A stretch of 64,000 nucleotides of DNA from Casp-actino8 sp040381935. Lineage in GTDB: Bacteria > Actinomycetota > Acidimicrobiia > Acidimicrobiales > Ilumatobacteraceae. The stretch covers positions 1-64,000 of the forward strand of contig JBEIGJ010000001.1 of assembly GCA_040381935.1 (NCBI GenBank). Reading direction: 5' to 3'. The position numbers and the translations under genes are program-made. The notes beneath the pieces are model-generated. The model was given only the letters and a program-made list of their open reading frames with translations, searched no databases and had not been told where the DNA came from. Of the stretch, positions 17,810 through 25,713 are shown one piece after another. Position 1 is the first letter of the stretch, and each line of letters begins with the position of its first letter.

Positions 17810-18907
17810 ATGCCCTTGCCGTCCAAACGCAATCCTGAGGAGTTGGCACGAACCCTGGAAGCATGGTTCGCCGAACGACTCGGGGGCCCCGTGACCATTG
17901 CCGATGTTGCGATCCCTGAGGGCACCGGCATGAGCAGTGAGACACTGCTGATGACCGTTCACCACGTCATGTCCACCAATTCTTCCAGCGAATCTTTGGT
18001 TGTGCGCCTTGCTCCCGATATGAACGATTGGCCGGTCTTTCCGGTGTATGACTTGGATGCTCAGGCTCGCGCTATGGCCCTCGTTGGCGCACGCAGTTCG
18101 GTTCCGGTTCCCAATGTGCGCTTCGTCGAAAGCGACGCCGCTGTACTCGGATCTCCATTTCTCGTCATGGATCGAATTTCGGGACGGGCACTCCCCGACA
18201 TGCCTCCCTATGTCTTTGGCGGCTCCTACATGGATCAACTCAGTGCTGACGAACAACGCACACTCGGCCAAACCGTGGCCCAACTTCAGGCGCAGATTCA
18301 TGCCATTGATCTGGATGCAGCCGAAAAAGCCGGATTCGATCTTTCATTCCTCCCGGACCGTAGCGGCTCCGCAGTGGACCGACTTCTTGCCGAACAACGT
18401 TCGTACTACGACTGGGCACGCGGTGATCTCCGCTTGCCTGTCATCGAAAAAGCACTCGACTGGCTGGCCCATCACCCACCACGAGATCCGGGACCAACCG
18501 GTATCAATTGGGGCGATGCTCGACCTGGCAACGTTCTCTTCCAAGGACTTCGCCCCACCGCCGTTTTAGATTGGGAAATGGTCAATGTGGGTCCCGCCGG
18601 AGTCGATGTCGGCTGGCTGATCTTCATGCACCGCTTCTTTCAGTCATTAGCTGACATCTTCGAACTACCCGGTTTCCCGGAATTCTGCCGACCTGATGAC
18701 ATCATCAAGGCCTACGAAGAAGCTGGCGGGCGTCAGATTGTCGATCTTGATTGGTACATCAAGTACGCCAGTTTGCGTTTCGCCGCGATCGCTATTCGCA
18801 CATCGTTACGCGAAGCGGCCTACGGTAACCGTGAAATGCCCAGTGATCCTGAAGACCTGATCATGCACAAGGACATGCTCTATCAGCAATTCGCTGACGC
18901 ACTTTAG
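17810..18907 (+). CDS. APH-type phosphotransferase family protein
   Basis: A 365-residue protein with the aminoglycoside-phosphotransferase/choline-kinase fold. The catalytic loop is NWGDARPGNVLF, with Trp where HGD-type kinases have His, as in a known actinobacterial subgroup. The metal-binding segment is AVLDWEMVNVGPAGVDVGW. Relatives in catabolic clusters (ACAD10/11-like) phosphorylate hydroxyl groups of lipid CoA intermediates. An antibiotic-resistance role is not suggested here. It is coupled to the preceding NTF2-like gene. The substrate is unknown. Confidence 0.83.
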   Translation: MPLPSKRNPEELARTLEAWFAERLGGPVTIADVAIPEGTGMSSETLLMTVHHVMSTNSSSESLVVRLAPDMNDWPVFPVYDLDAQARAMALVGARSSVPVPNVRFVESDAAVLGSPFLVMDRISGRALPDMPPYVFGGSYMDQLSADEQRTLGQTVAQLQAQIHAIDLDAAEKAGFDLSFLPDRSGSAVDRLLAEQRSYYDWARGDLRLPVIEKALDWLAHHPPRDPGPTGINWGDARPGNVLFQGLRPTAVLDWEMVNVGPAGVDVGWLIFMHRFFQSLADIFELPGFPEFCRPDDIIKAYEEAGGRQIVDLDWYIKYASLRFAAIAIRTSLREAAYGNREMPSDPEDLIMHKDMLYQQFADAL

Positions 18908-18932
18908 ACATACATACTGCAGGCGAATCTGG

Positions 18933-19874
18933 TCAGCCTTTGAGCAAATCAGGTCGCATCTGCGCTACTTGGCGGCGGATGCCGTCATGCCAATCGATTC
19001 GCGAATGAAATCCAACCGAATGCAACTTTGACAAATCGGGGACGATGGAGGCAATCGTGGCCGTTGTGGGATTGAACGTAGGTACCAGTCCGGTGAGCCG
19101 GCCCATCTCATCACACCATTCCTCGATGGATACGACTTGATCACCACCCCAATTGACAATGTTGGCGGGATCACCGGCGAAGTCGAGGAGATAGGGAATG
19201 CTGCGAGCAATATCTTCGGCATGAATCGGCGTGTACGACGTTGGTTGATTCACATGGACCGGAACAGGAATGTCACGTTCCATCATCATCAAATGAAAGG
19301 CCATCCACCCGTAATTGTCGCCATAGGGCACATTGAGCCGGGCAATGACTGTTGGAACACCTAGTCGCCTGGCCGTGTGCGTGACTAACACTTCGCCAGC
19401 GATCTTGGAGATGCTGTACGTCGGCATACCCGGCATTGGTCGGTGACTATCACCGAGCAAGTCTGTCTCCTGTCGCGGTTCATGATCCTTGGGCTCATAG
19501 ACCGCAGTTGAGGAACAATGAAAGAATTTCAAAGCATTGCTGCGCTGCGCCGCAATTTCCAACAGATCAGCGCTTCCATAGGCGTTCGCAGCAAACGCTT
19601 GTTCGAAGGAGCTGCTTTTGGCCACGGCGAAGTGCAACACCAGATCTAAGTCATGAGGCACTTCCTCCAAGCGACCCTTTTCCAAATCAATACTCACCGT
19701 ATTGACACCAACCTGCTCCCACGGTTGACGACCCGCTGGATCTGAAAAGCGCGCCGCTCCAAAAACCGTGTTGCCCTGTTCGGCCAAGGATTTGGCCAAC
19801 GGGCCGGCCACCCATCCGGTCACTCCCGTGATCAGAATCCGCTGGTTCGAAATTCGAGGTTCATTCGCGACCAT
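18933..19874 (-). CDS. NAD-dependent epimerase/dehydratase family protein
   Basis: A 313-residue extended SDR. The cofactor motif TGVTGWVAG lies near the N-terminus and the catalytic YSISK after the STAVYEPKD segment. Further marks are VIARLNVPYGDNYGW and IHAEDIARSIPYLL. Extended SDRs act on nucleotide sugars or on hydroxysteroids (3-beta-HSD type); gene context favours a small or lipid substrate rather than a sugar, but this is inference. I chose the ATG at 19874, preceded by GAGGA, over an in-frame start at 19946 inside the upstream gene. It is the last gene of a seven-gene minus-strand operon. Confidence 0.85.
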   Translation of the reverse strand: MVANEPRISNQRILITGVTGWVAGPLAKSLAEQGNTVFGAARFSDPAGRQPWEQVGVNTVSIDLEKGRLEEVPHDLDLVLHFAVAKSSSFEQAFAANAYGSADLLEIAAQRSNALKFFHCSSTAVYEPKDHEPRQETDLLGDSHRPMPGMPTYSISKIAGEVLVTHTARRLGVPTVIARLNVPYGDNYGWMAFHLMMMERDIPVPVHVNQPTSYTPIHAEDIARSIPYLLDFAGDPANIVNWGGDQVVSIEEWCDEMGRLTGLVPTFNPTTATIASIVPDLSKLHSVGFHSRIDWHDGIRRQVAQMRPDLLKG

Positions 19875-19882
19875 CTTCGTCC

Positions 19883-20689
19883 TCACCACAATTGATCCGT
19901 GTAGGTGTCTGTTCCGAACACCGTATTTTTGAATGGGCTGGTCCACAAGTGGGTTGCCAGTCCACTTGCCTCCAGATCGGCTCCGAAGCGTCCGTAACCC
20001 TCACTCCACTGCCCCGCTGGATCGTGGTCAACGAAATGGATTTGCAGGAAACGCTTCTCGGCTCGCGGAACACGTGGTACATCGGGCGGAGCATCATCCA
20101 AAAGCGGGAGCAAGGTGGCGTAATTGAAGACATCGGGACCCCATGAAGATTCAAAAGCCTTTGGAGCCCAGCTGTCCTGCATCCAGCGACTCATGTCATC
20201 GTGTGATACACCATCGTTCAGTTCTCCGACATTGACAACAATGCCCGGATAGTTGCGATCGAGAGCCAGTTCGATATTGGTGGTGTTTTCGGTTCGGGTC
20301 ATCGACCACTGGTTGTCGTACAACTGAGTATGAATATGAGTGCGCTCAGCGAACATACGTCCCGTGGCGTGCAGATTTTTCACCGTGTCCACACTCCAGC
20401 GGTTCCACTCATCGTGGTAACCCTTCAATACCCAGTAGATAGCTAAGTATGAACCAATACTCGGCTCCGGCGTCATTGGTGATGCAGTCGGGTAACGCAG
20501 TTCCTTGAGATCGCGCGTCGCCACGAAACGGTCACCGGCGAAGGTATAGGCCCCAACCATGCACCCGCCATAGAAATGATCTCGCTCGTACCAGCGGTTG
20601 TATTCAACCTCATGGCCACGACTGGGCTCGACCATGGTGAACAAGAGCGTTCCCAATTCGATCGGATACTTTTTCACTGCTTCCCCCAT
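19883..20689 (-). CDS. EthD/dimeric alpha-beta barrel-like protein
   Basis: A protein of about 268 residues that I do not recognise fully. LGTLLFTMVEPSRGHEVEYNRWYERDHFYGG is the kind of segment seen in EthD and related ferredoxin-fold proteins. A second similar half (ELALDRNYPGIVVNVGELND, FESSWGPDVF) suggests two ferredoxin-like repeats. Such proteins often assist in oxidation or degradation of ring compounds, but no catalytic residue can be assigned. The ATG at 20689 is preferred because the homologous part begins there; a longer reading frame reaches 20809. It lies between the epimerase and acetyltransferase genes of the operon. Confidence 0.65.
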   Translation of the reverse strand: MGEAVKKYPIELGTLLFTMVEPSRGHEVEYNRWYERDHFYGGCMVGAYTFAGDRFVATRDLKELRYPTASPMTPEPSIGSYLAIYWVLKGYHDEWNRWSVDTVKNLHATGRMFAERTHIHTQLYDNQWSMTRTENTTNIELALDRNYPGIVVNVGELNDGVSHDDMSRWMQDSWAPKAFESSWGPDVFNYATLLPLLDDAPPDVPRVPRAEKRFLQIHFVDHDPAGQWSEGYGRFGADLEASGLATHLWTSPFKNTVFGTDTYTDQLW

Positions 20690-20766
20690 TTCGGCAGTAC
20701 ACGGATCTGAGCCGTCACGTGCTGAGAACTCGGAAATCCTGACACGAAGACTGTAGAGGGTGCTGT

Positions 20767-21399
20767 TCAGCCCACCAAGTTCGTCAAATTCTCCCGCACT
20801 GCGGGCCACTCCTGCGCCACAACCGCGTACACCGCGGTATCGCGCAGCATGCCCCCCTCGCTACGGACGTAACTCTGGCGATGAGATCGCAGTGTTCCCT
20901 CGTAGACCGCCCCAATACGCTCGATCGCCCGTCGGCTATTGGCATTGCGCGCATCAGTGCATACGGCCACTCGACCCACACCCCACACTTCGAAGGCCTG
21001 GGTCATCATCAACAATTTCGCTTCGGTGTTGATCGCCGTGCGCTGAGCGGAATGGGCAAGCCACGTGCCCCCTATTTCAACTTCATCGGGGTAGGGGTCA
21101 CCCGGGAATCCCCTTCCAAAGGCGTAACGCAACTCCATGAATCGCGTACAGCCGACCAACCGTCCAAGATGGTTGTCAAAGGTTATTTCCCGTTGGGCAT
21201 ACGGTTTCACCAATCCTGCTTCCCGCTGGCTCAACAACAGGCCGACATAACGGGTCATCTCATCGGTGCCTTCGGGTACATGGGCAAAGACATACGTGCG
21301 CCGATCCTCGCTTGCGGCCCGAACGAGTTCGTCGACATGATCGAACGACAGTGGCTCCAACGCCACATGTCGCCCAATGAGCGCCGGAACGCTGGTCAA
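20767..21399 (-). CDS. GNAT-family N-acetyltransferase (RimJ/RimL type)
   Basis: A GNAT acetyltransferase of about 210 residues. The opening LIGRHVALEPLSFDHVDEL is typical of the RimJ/RimL-like Acetyltransf_3 group. The motif AQRTAINTEAKLLMMTQAFE, followed by RVAVCTDARNANSRRAIERIGAVYEGTLR, carries the acetyl-CoA-binding helix and the NxxSxxAIexlGF-type motif. It would transfer acetyl from acetyl-CoA to a protein N-terminus or small amine. The start is uncertain: a TTG at 21399 overlapping the EthD stop is chosen, with another TTG at 21438 possible; neither has a clear ribosome site. Its role in the surrounding catabolic operon is unclear. Confidence 0.78.
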   Translation of the reverse strand: MTSVPALIGRHVALEPLSFDHVDELVRAASEDRRTYVFAHVPEGTDEMTRYVGLLLSQREAGLVKPYAQREITFDNHLGRLVGCTRFMELRYAFGRGFPGDPYPDEVEIGGTWLAHSAQRTAINTEAKLLMMTQAFEVWGVGRVAVCTDARNANSRRAIERIGAVYEGTLRSHRQSYVRSEGGMLRDTAVYAVVAQEWPAVRENLTNLVG

Positions 21400-21743
21400 G
21401 ATCCGATGACGATGTTGGGTTCCTCGGTAAGGACCCAATGCAGGTTGGCTGAGTCGAGAAACTTTTCCGTATCTTCCATGACCTGCGGAAAATCAGGTTC
21501 CGTCATGTGCTTCATGAAGTCGTCCACCGAATCGAACAACTGAATCGTCACCCCATCGAAAGCAGGTTCCCGTTGCCCACTACCGGCGGCCGGCCACGAG
21601 ACGGGATGCTGTTCATAGCGGCGCACGTACTTGGCGGCTGAGCAATTGGCGATCAGCGGCCCGTGAGTATGAAACCAGTAGTTCAAGAACTCATCGTGCG
21701 TCATTCCCGCTTTGCGCTTCAATAAAGTCACCAGTCGAATCAT
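21396..21743 (-). CDS. EthD domain protein
   Basis: A 115-residue single-domain EthD-like protein with a dimeric alpha-beta barrel. The N-terminal pattern MIRLVTLLKRKAGMTHDEFLNYWFHTHGPL is diagnostic. EthD domains act in ether and polyketide/aromatic degradation, often as small helper or isomerase proteins. The ATG at 21743 has a strong GAGGGG site upstream. An in-frame ATG at 21791 lacks one. The gene is followed without a gap by the acetyltransferase. Confidence 0.82.
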   Translation of the reverse strand: MIRLVTLLKRKAGMTHDEFLNYWFHTHGPLIANCSAAKYVRRYEQHPVSWPAAGSGQREPAFDGVTIQLFDSVDDFMKHMTEPDFPQVMEDTEKFLDSANLHWVLTEEPNIVIGS

Positions 21744-21841
21744 GTCCGTTTCCCCTCGAGTACGAAATACTTCTTTCAATCGCCATTGCACTGTTGATCG
21801 TAAAGGACTGGATACCGCTCCATCACGATCGACTGTGGCTC

Positions 21842-22636
21842 TTACAGACCGAGAAAAGATCCACCGTCACAGATCAGGGTCTGACCAGTGACAAAGGCAG
21901 CGTCGTCACTAGCTAAGAACAAAGCCACCGACCCGATATCGGCAGTGATATCGCCCACTCGGCCGAGTGGGGTTCGGGCTTCGATGGCCGATTGGAGTGC
22001 AGGATTACGAGCAAAAGCCTGCTTCAGAGCCGGACTACCGGCAACTGGTCCCAAACAATTCACCGTCACTGCGTGAGGACCCCACTCCCTCGCCAAACTC
22101 TTGGCAATGGCCCGTTGAGCGCCCTTGGCCGCCGAATAGAGCGGAATGTTGGCACTGCCCTCCACCCCCGATGGTGATGTCACCAGAATCAATCGACCAG
22201 CTCCGGTTCCCACCGGTCGGCTCGATGCCGCCACCAGGTGGGCATAAGAGGCCCGCGCGCAGACCAAGCTGGCCCACACCGCAGTACGCGACATGTCATC
22301 CCAATGAATGTCCACATCGGCCTCTTCCAAACGGTGAGGTCGACCACCGGTGAATGCGTTGTGCACCATGATGTCCAAGCGACCAAAGCGCTCGACCGTC
22401 TGCTCGACACAGGCCTCGACCGATGTCGATTCGGCCACATCGGTCACGATGCACAGCGCCTCGCCCCCTTCCTCGCGGATGGCTTGGGCAACTGGTTCAC
22501 CAGTGACTCCGCGACGAGCGGCAATAACGACCCGGGCCCCCTCCGCAGCCAGTCGGCGAGCAATTCCTTCTCCCACTCCTTGGCCGGCACCGGTGATGAT
22601 GGCCACCCGATCCTGCAATCGTCGATTCACATCCAC
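21842..22636 (-). CDS. SDR oxidoreductase, catalytically complete partner of the tandem pair
   Basis: A 264-residue classical SDR. It has TGAGQGVG near residue 16, a Ser in ILVTSPSG, the catalytic YSAAK, and the C-terminal GRVGDITADIGSVALFLASDDAAFVTGQ with CDGG. All residues of the Ser-Tyr-Lys triad are present. Its start lies inside the end of the preceding SDR-like gene (10-base overlap), so the two proteins should be made together. The neighbour lacks catalytic residues, which raises the possibility of a mixed oligomer. The substrate is unknown; the operon context suggests a hydroxyacyl-CoA or cyclic alcohol. Confidence 0.87.
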   Translation of the reverse strand: MDVNRRLQDRVAIITGAGQGVGEGIARRLAAEGARVVIAARRGVTGEPVAQAIREEGGEALCIVTDVAESTSVEACVEQTVERFGRLDIMVHNAFTGGRPHRLEEADVDIHWDDMSRTAVWASLVCARASYAHLVAASSRPVGTGAGRLILVTSPSGVEGSANIPLYSAAKGAQRAIAKSLAREWGPHAVTVNCLGPVAGSPALKQAFARNPALQSAIEARTPLGRVGDITADIGSVALFLASDDAAFVTGQTLICDGGSFLGL

Positions 22637-23226
22637 TGCCCACCATCGCAGACCAGTGTTTGACCCGTAGTCGTCCCGGCCGATTCACCGCACAACCAAG
22701 TCACCAAAGGTACGGGATCAAGAATTTCTTCGCCCTCTGGCCAACCCACGGACCCATCGGCAGTCTGCATACGTTCGAGAGCGGCATCGTCAAGGAGAGC
22801 TGGAGCAGCAATTGAAACTGGTCCGGCAATCGATGGGTCGATGTCGAACCAACGCGGTTCAACCGCCACGGCATTGACCGTGACGCGATCGCGTCCCCAC
22901 TGTCGCGCTGCTGACTTCACCAGTACCCGTGCTGCTTCGGCCAACGCTGCCGTGGCGGCGTATCGCGCTCCTCCCGACATCGCCGTGGTCGGCACGAGGA
23001 TCACAATCCGTCGACTACCGGAATGAAAAGCCATCTGACACGACAAGATGACCGAACGCATTGGTGCTTCAAAAAGCGTATCGATTCGATCATTGTCCAG
23101 TTCATGTACCGCAACGGCCGAACCGTCGATAGTCGGAATAATGATCGCACTCGGAACAGAAGCGACCACATTGGCCCGGACATGATCGGCCAGACGACCG
23201 TGTCCGAATACTGTCGCGCTCATCAT
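22627..23226 (-). CDS. degenerate SDR-like protein (probable non-catalytic subunit)
   Basis: A 199-residue protein whose second half is plainly an SDR: RWGRDRVTVNAVAVEPRWF, VTWLCGESAGTTTGQTLVCDGG. The expected N-terminal glycine motif TGxxxGxG is reduced to GHGRLADHV, the NNAG region is absent, and the YxxxK signature reads YAATA, so the catalytic Lys is Ala. It is about 50 residues shorter than its relatives. The frame is open and overlaps both neighbours (4 and 10 bases), so it looks like a maintained gene rather than decay. A structural or regulatory subunit of the following SDR is the best guess. Confidence 0.75.
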   Translation of the reverse strand: MMSATVFGHGRLADHVRANVVASVPSAIIIPTIDGSAVAVHELDNDRIDTLFEAPMRSVILSCQMAFHSGSRRIVILVPTTAMSGGARYAATAALAEAARVLVKSAARQWGRDRVTVNAVAVEPRWFDIDPSIAGPVSIAAPALLDDAALERMQTADGSVGWPEGEEILDPVPLVTWLCGESAGTTTGQTLVCDGGQWM

Positions 23227-23681
23227 CCGCCACCCTTACTCACGGGAAGATCCTGGACGAGGTGACCGGCCACATCGCCTACGGCATCGACCATGATGAT
23301 TCGTTCGGTGAAGTGCCACGAGTCAGCATCTCGAGCGAATCGATCGTGGTATCGACCCATCACAATGATTTTTGGGGCGTCAATGATCTGCATCACTGTG
23401 AAGTACGACCGAGTTGTTGCACTTATCTGCTCATTGGAGATGTCGATGATGCTGTTGGTGATGACATGGCGTGTCTTGGGTATCCCGTCGTACAAACGCA
23501 CAAAGCGCTTCATGACCGAACCCACTGCCTCGCCTGGTATCGCGTCATCCAAGGGACCCGACATGTGCACCCGAGCCCGCGCAAAGAGAGTGCTGACACC
23601 AGCGAAATCACCGTCATCGACCATTTCTGCATACCGATGCAGCAGATTCTTGATCACCGTTTCCGCAGACATCGACGACAT
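23223..23681 (-). CDS. NTF2/SnoaL-like protein
   Basis: A 152-residue NTF2-fold protein. The N-terminal VIKNLLHRYAEMVDDGDFAGV and the segment TRHVITNSIIDISNEQISATTRSYFTVMQ match the SnoaL_4 family found in aromatic and steroid catabolic clusters. It is probably a small isomerase, dehydratase or lyase; no catalytic residue can be named with confidence. It is the first gene of the seven-gene minus-strand operon and overlaps the degenerate SDR gene by 4 bases. A divergent SDR gene begins 60 bases away at 23741, so the promoters must lie in that gap. Confidence 0.8.
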   Translation of the reverse strand: MSSMSAETVIKNLLHRYAEMVDDGDFAGVSTLFARARVHMSGPLDDAIPGEAVGSVMKRFVRLYDGIPKTRHVITNSIIDISNEQISATTRSYFTVMQIIDAPKIIVMGRYHDRFARDADSWHFTERIIMVDAVGDVAGHLVQDLPVSKGGG

Positions 23682-23740
23682 ATCTTCACCGTAGACGACC
23701 GAGATGGATTGTCACCGCCAGACGCCGTCCAGACACTACG

Positions 23741-24607
23741 GTGAACGACGTGGCATCCGAAAACGTCGACCCAACCCCTTCAGGTATTCCTTGGCCCATC
23801 GCTGGCGAGCAAACCGAAGAGATGGTACGCGCCGCCTTTCCCCTTCGTTTCGGACTGACCGAAGGCAAAGTCGCTTTGGTGACTGGGGCCGGACGGGGCA
23901 TCGGTGAGGCCATCGCCCGTCTCTTTGCCAGCGAGGGAGCTGCGGTCCTGGTTTGCGATATCAATATGGGGGCAGCCCAGGCCGTCGTTCAAGCCATTCA
24001 AGAAAAGGGCGGTGAAGCCATCGCCGTAGCCGCCGATGTCACCAAAGAAGCAGATGTTGCCTCCTGCATCCGCACGGCCATTGATTGGTACGGACGTCTC
24101 GACTGCGCAGTAAACAATGCGGGTATCAGCGGCCGATTCGGCTCTTTCATCGATCTTGCTCTCGATGAATGGCAGCAGATGATCGATGTCAATCTCACGA
24201 GCGTCTTTCTCTGCCTGAAATATCAGCTGGGAGTCATGGCGGCCCAAGGTTTTGGCTCCATCGTGAATATCTCCTCAGGAGCCGGGGTGGTTGCTGCTCC
24301 GGGTCTTCCGCACTACACGGCCGCCAAACACGGCGTGCTCGGTCTCACCAAATGTGCAGCCCAGGAATTTGCGGCCAAGGGAGTCCGGGTCAATGCCATT
24401 CTTCCGGGAACCACGCGCACTCCGATGATCGAGAATTTCATCAACGGTGATGCCGCCGTGGAGAAAATGGTCAGCCGCGGAATCGGCCGCGGCCACTTGG
24501 GTGAGCCTTCGGAAATTGCCGAGGCGGCAGTATGGCTGTGTAGCGATCGCGCCAGCTTCGTCTGCGGTGAATCTCTGCTCGTCGACGGTGCAACTGTCTG
24601 TCGTTGA
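23741..24607 (+). CDS. SDR oxidoreductase
   Basis: A 288-residue SDR starting with GTG. After an N-terminal extension of about 38 residues it shows LVTGAGRGIGEAIARLF, NNAGISG, Ser residues in VNISSGAG, and YTAAKHGVLGLTK. All catalytic residues are present. The extension (GIPWPIAGEQTEEMVRAAFP) is not typical of FabG-type enzymes and could include a wrongly assigned start, although no better start with a ribosome site lies downstream before the domain. Its stop and the racemase gene's stop are 1 base apart in convergent orientation. Confidence 0.85.
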   Translation: MNDVASENVDPTPSGIPWPIAGEQTEEMVRAAFPLRFGLTEGKVALVTGAGRGIGEAIARLFASEGAAVLVCDINMGAAQAVVQAIQEKGGEAIAVAADVTKEADVASCIRTAIDWYGRLDCAVNNAGISGRFGSFIDLALDEWQQMIDVNLTSVFLCLKYQLGVMAAQGFGSIVNISSGAGVVAAPGLPHYTAAKHGVLGLTKCAAQEFAAKGVRVNAILPGTTRTPMIENFINGDAAVEKMVSRGIGRGHLGEPSEIAEAAVWLCSDRASFVCGESLLVDGATVCR

Positions 24608-24608
24608 T

Positions 24609-25712
24609 TCAGCTCCAGGAGCCGAGGACTTCGGCGACGTGGTGCTGACCGGGATGACAAGGTTCTCCGGCGGCAGTTACTGAACGGGAAAAGCGCGGTG
24701 CTGCTTGGGCCTGTAACACACCATTGATTTCAACTGTCGTACCACGGGCCTGCGTGTGCGGGTGCTCCGAAACTTCACCCGGGGCTAGTACCGGAGCAAA
24801 ACAAGCATCAGACCCGGCAAAGACGTCTTCCCACTCCCGTCGCGTCCGCAACGCGAAAACCGCGGCCATCCGTTCCTTGGCCCTGGCCCAGACCTGCCGG
24901 TCGTTTTGCCGAGCCGGGGTCAACACCTCATCGTCAGTGACACCCAAAAGACGCGCCAACTCGGCATAGAACTGGGGTTCGATTGCTCCGACAGCCACCC
25001 AACGATCATCAGCAGTGCGGTACACGTTGTAAAAATGACTACCACCATCGAGATGGTTGGTACCTCGTTCGCCCCAAAACCCGTTGGCTGCAGCGGCAAA
25101 AAACGGACCGAGGATCATGGCGGCACCATCCACCATTGCCACGTCGATCACCTGACCGCGACCACTCGAAAAACGTTCGACGATGGCGCTGGCTACACCC
25201 ATGGCCAAAACCAAACCTCCACCGGCAAAATCTCCCAACAGATTGACCGGCATCGTCGGAGGTTGGCCCTCGAACCCGATGCAATGCAGCGCTCCTGAGA
25301 GAGCGATGTAGTCAATATCGTGACCAGCACTCGTCGACCACGGACCATCTTGGCCCCAGCCCGTCATCCGGGTAAAAATCAGGCGCTCATTTCTGGCTCC
25401 GAGTACATCAGGTCCGATACCAAGTCGTTCGCACACTCCCGGTCGAAAGGGATCAATGAAAACATCGGCCCGATCGGTCAGCAACTGGAGCCGCTCGATA
25501 TCGGCAGCATCTTTGAGATCGAGTGCCACGCTGCGCTTGCCGCGCATCATGGGGTTGGTCGCCACTCGAGTGGAATCAGTTCTTTGCGCCACTTCGGGTC
25601 GCTCGACAGCAACGACATCGGCACCGAGATCAGCCAAGATCATGGCCCCATAAGGACCCGGACCTTGACCAACGAGCTCAACGACTCGCACTCCCGCCAA
25701 AGGCCCAGCCAT
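24609..25712 (-). CDS. alpha-methylacyl-CoA racemase-like CoA-transferase III family protein
   Basis: A 367-residue CaiB/BaiF (family III) protein. The N-terminal GVRVVELVGQGPGPYGAMILADLGADVVAVERP and the core RMTGWGQDGPWSTSAGHDIDYIALSGALH match alpha-methylacyl-CoA racemase more closely than a CoA transferase. GHDIDY should carry the catalytic His-Asp region. Such racemases convert the 25R to the 25S form of the sterol side-chain acyl-CoA so that acyl-CoA dehydrogenases can act. Adjacency to a fadD19-like ligase (1 base apart) supports this role. A CoA transferase function cannot be fully excluded. Confidence 0.87.
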   Translation of the reverse strand: MAGPLAGVRVVELVGQGPGPYGAMILADLGADVVAVERPEVAQRTDSTRVATNPMMRGKRSVALDLKDAADIERLQLLTDRADVFIDPFRPGVCERLGIGPDVLGARNERLIFTRMTGWGQDGPWSTSAGHDIDYIALSGALHCIGFEGQPPTMPVNLLGDFAGGGLVLAMGVASAIVERFSSGRGQVIDVAMVDGAAMILGPFFAAAANGFWGERGTNHLDGGSHFYNVYRTADDRWVAVGAIEPQFYAELARLLGVTDDEVLTPARQNDRQVWARAKERMAAVFALRTRREWEDVFAGSDACFAPVLAPGEVSEHPHTQARGTTVEINGVLQAQAAPRFSRSVTAAGEPCHPGQHHVAEVLGSWS

Positions 25713-25713
25713 C

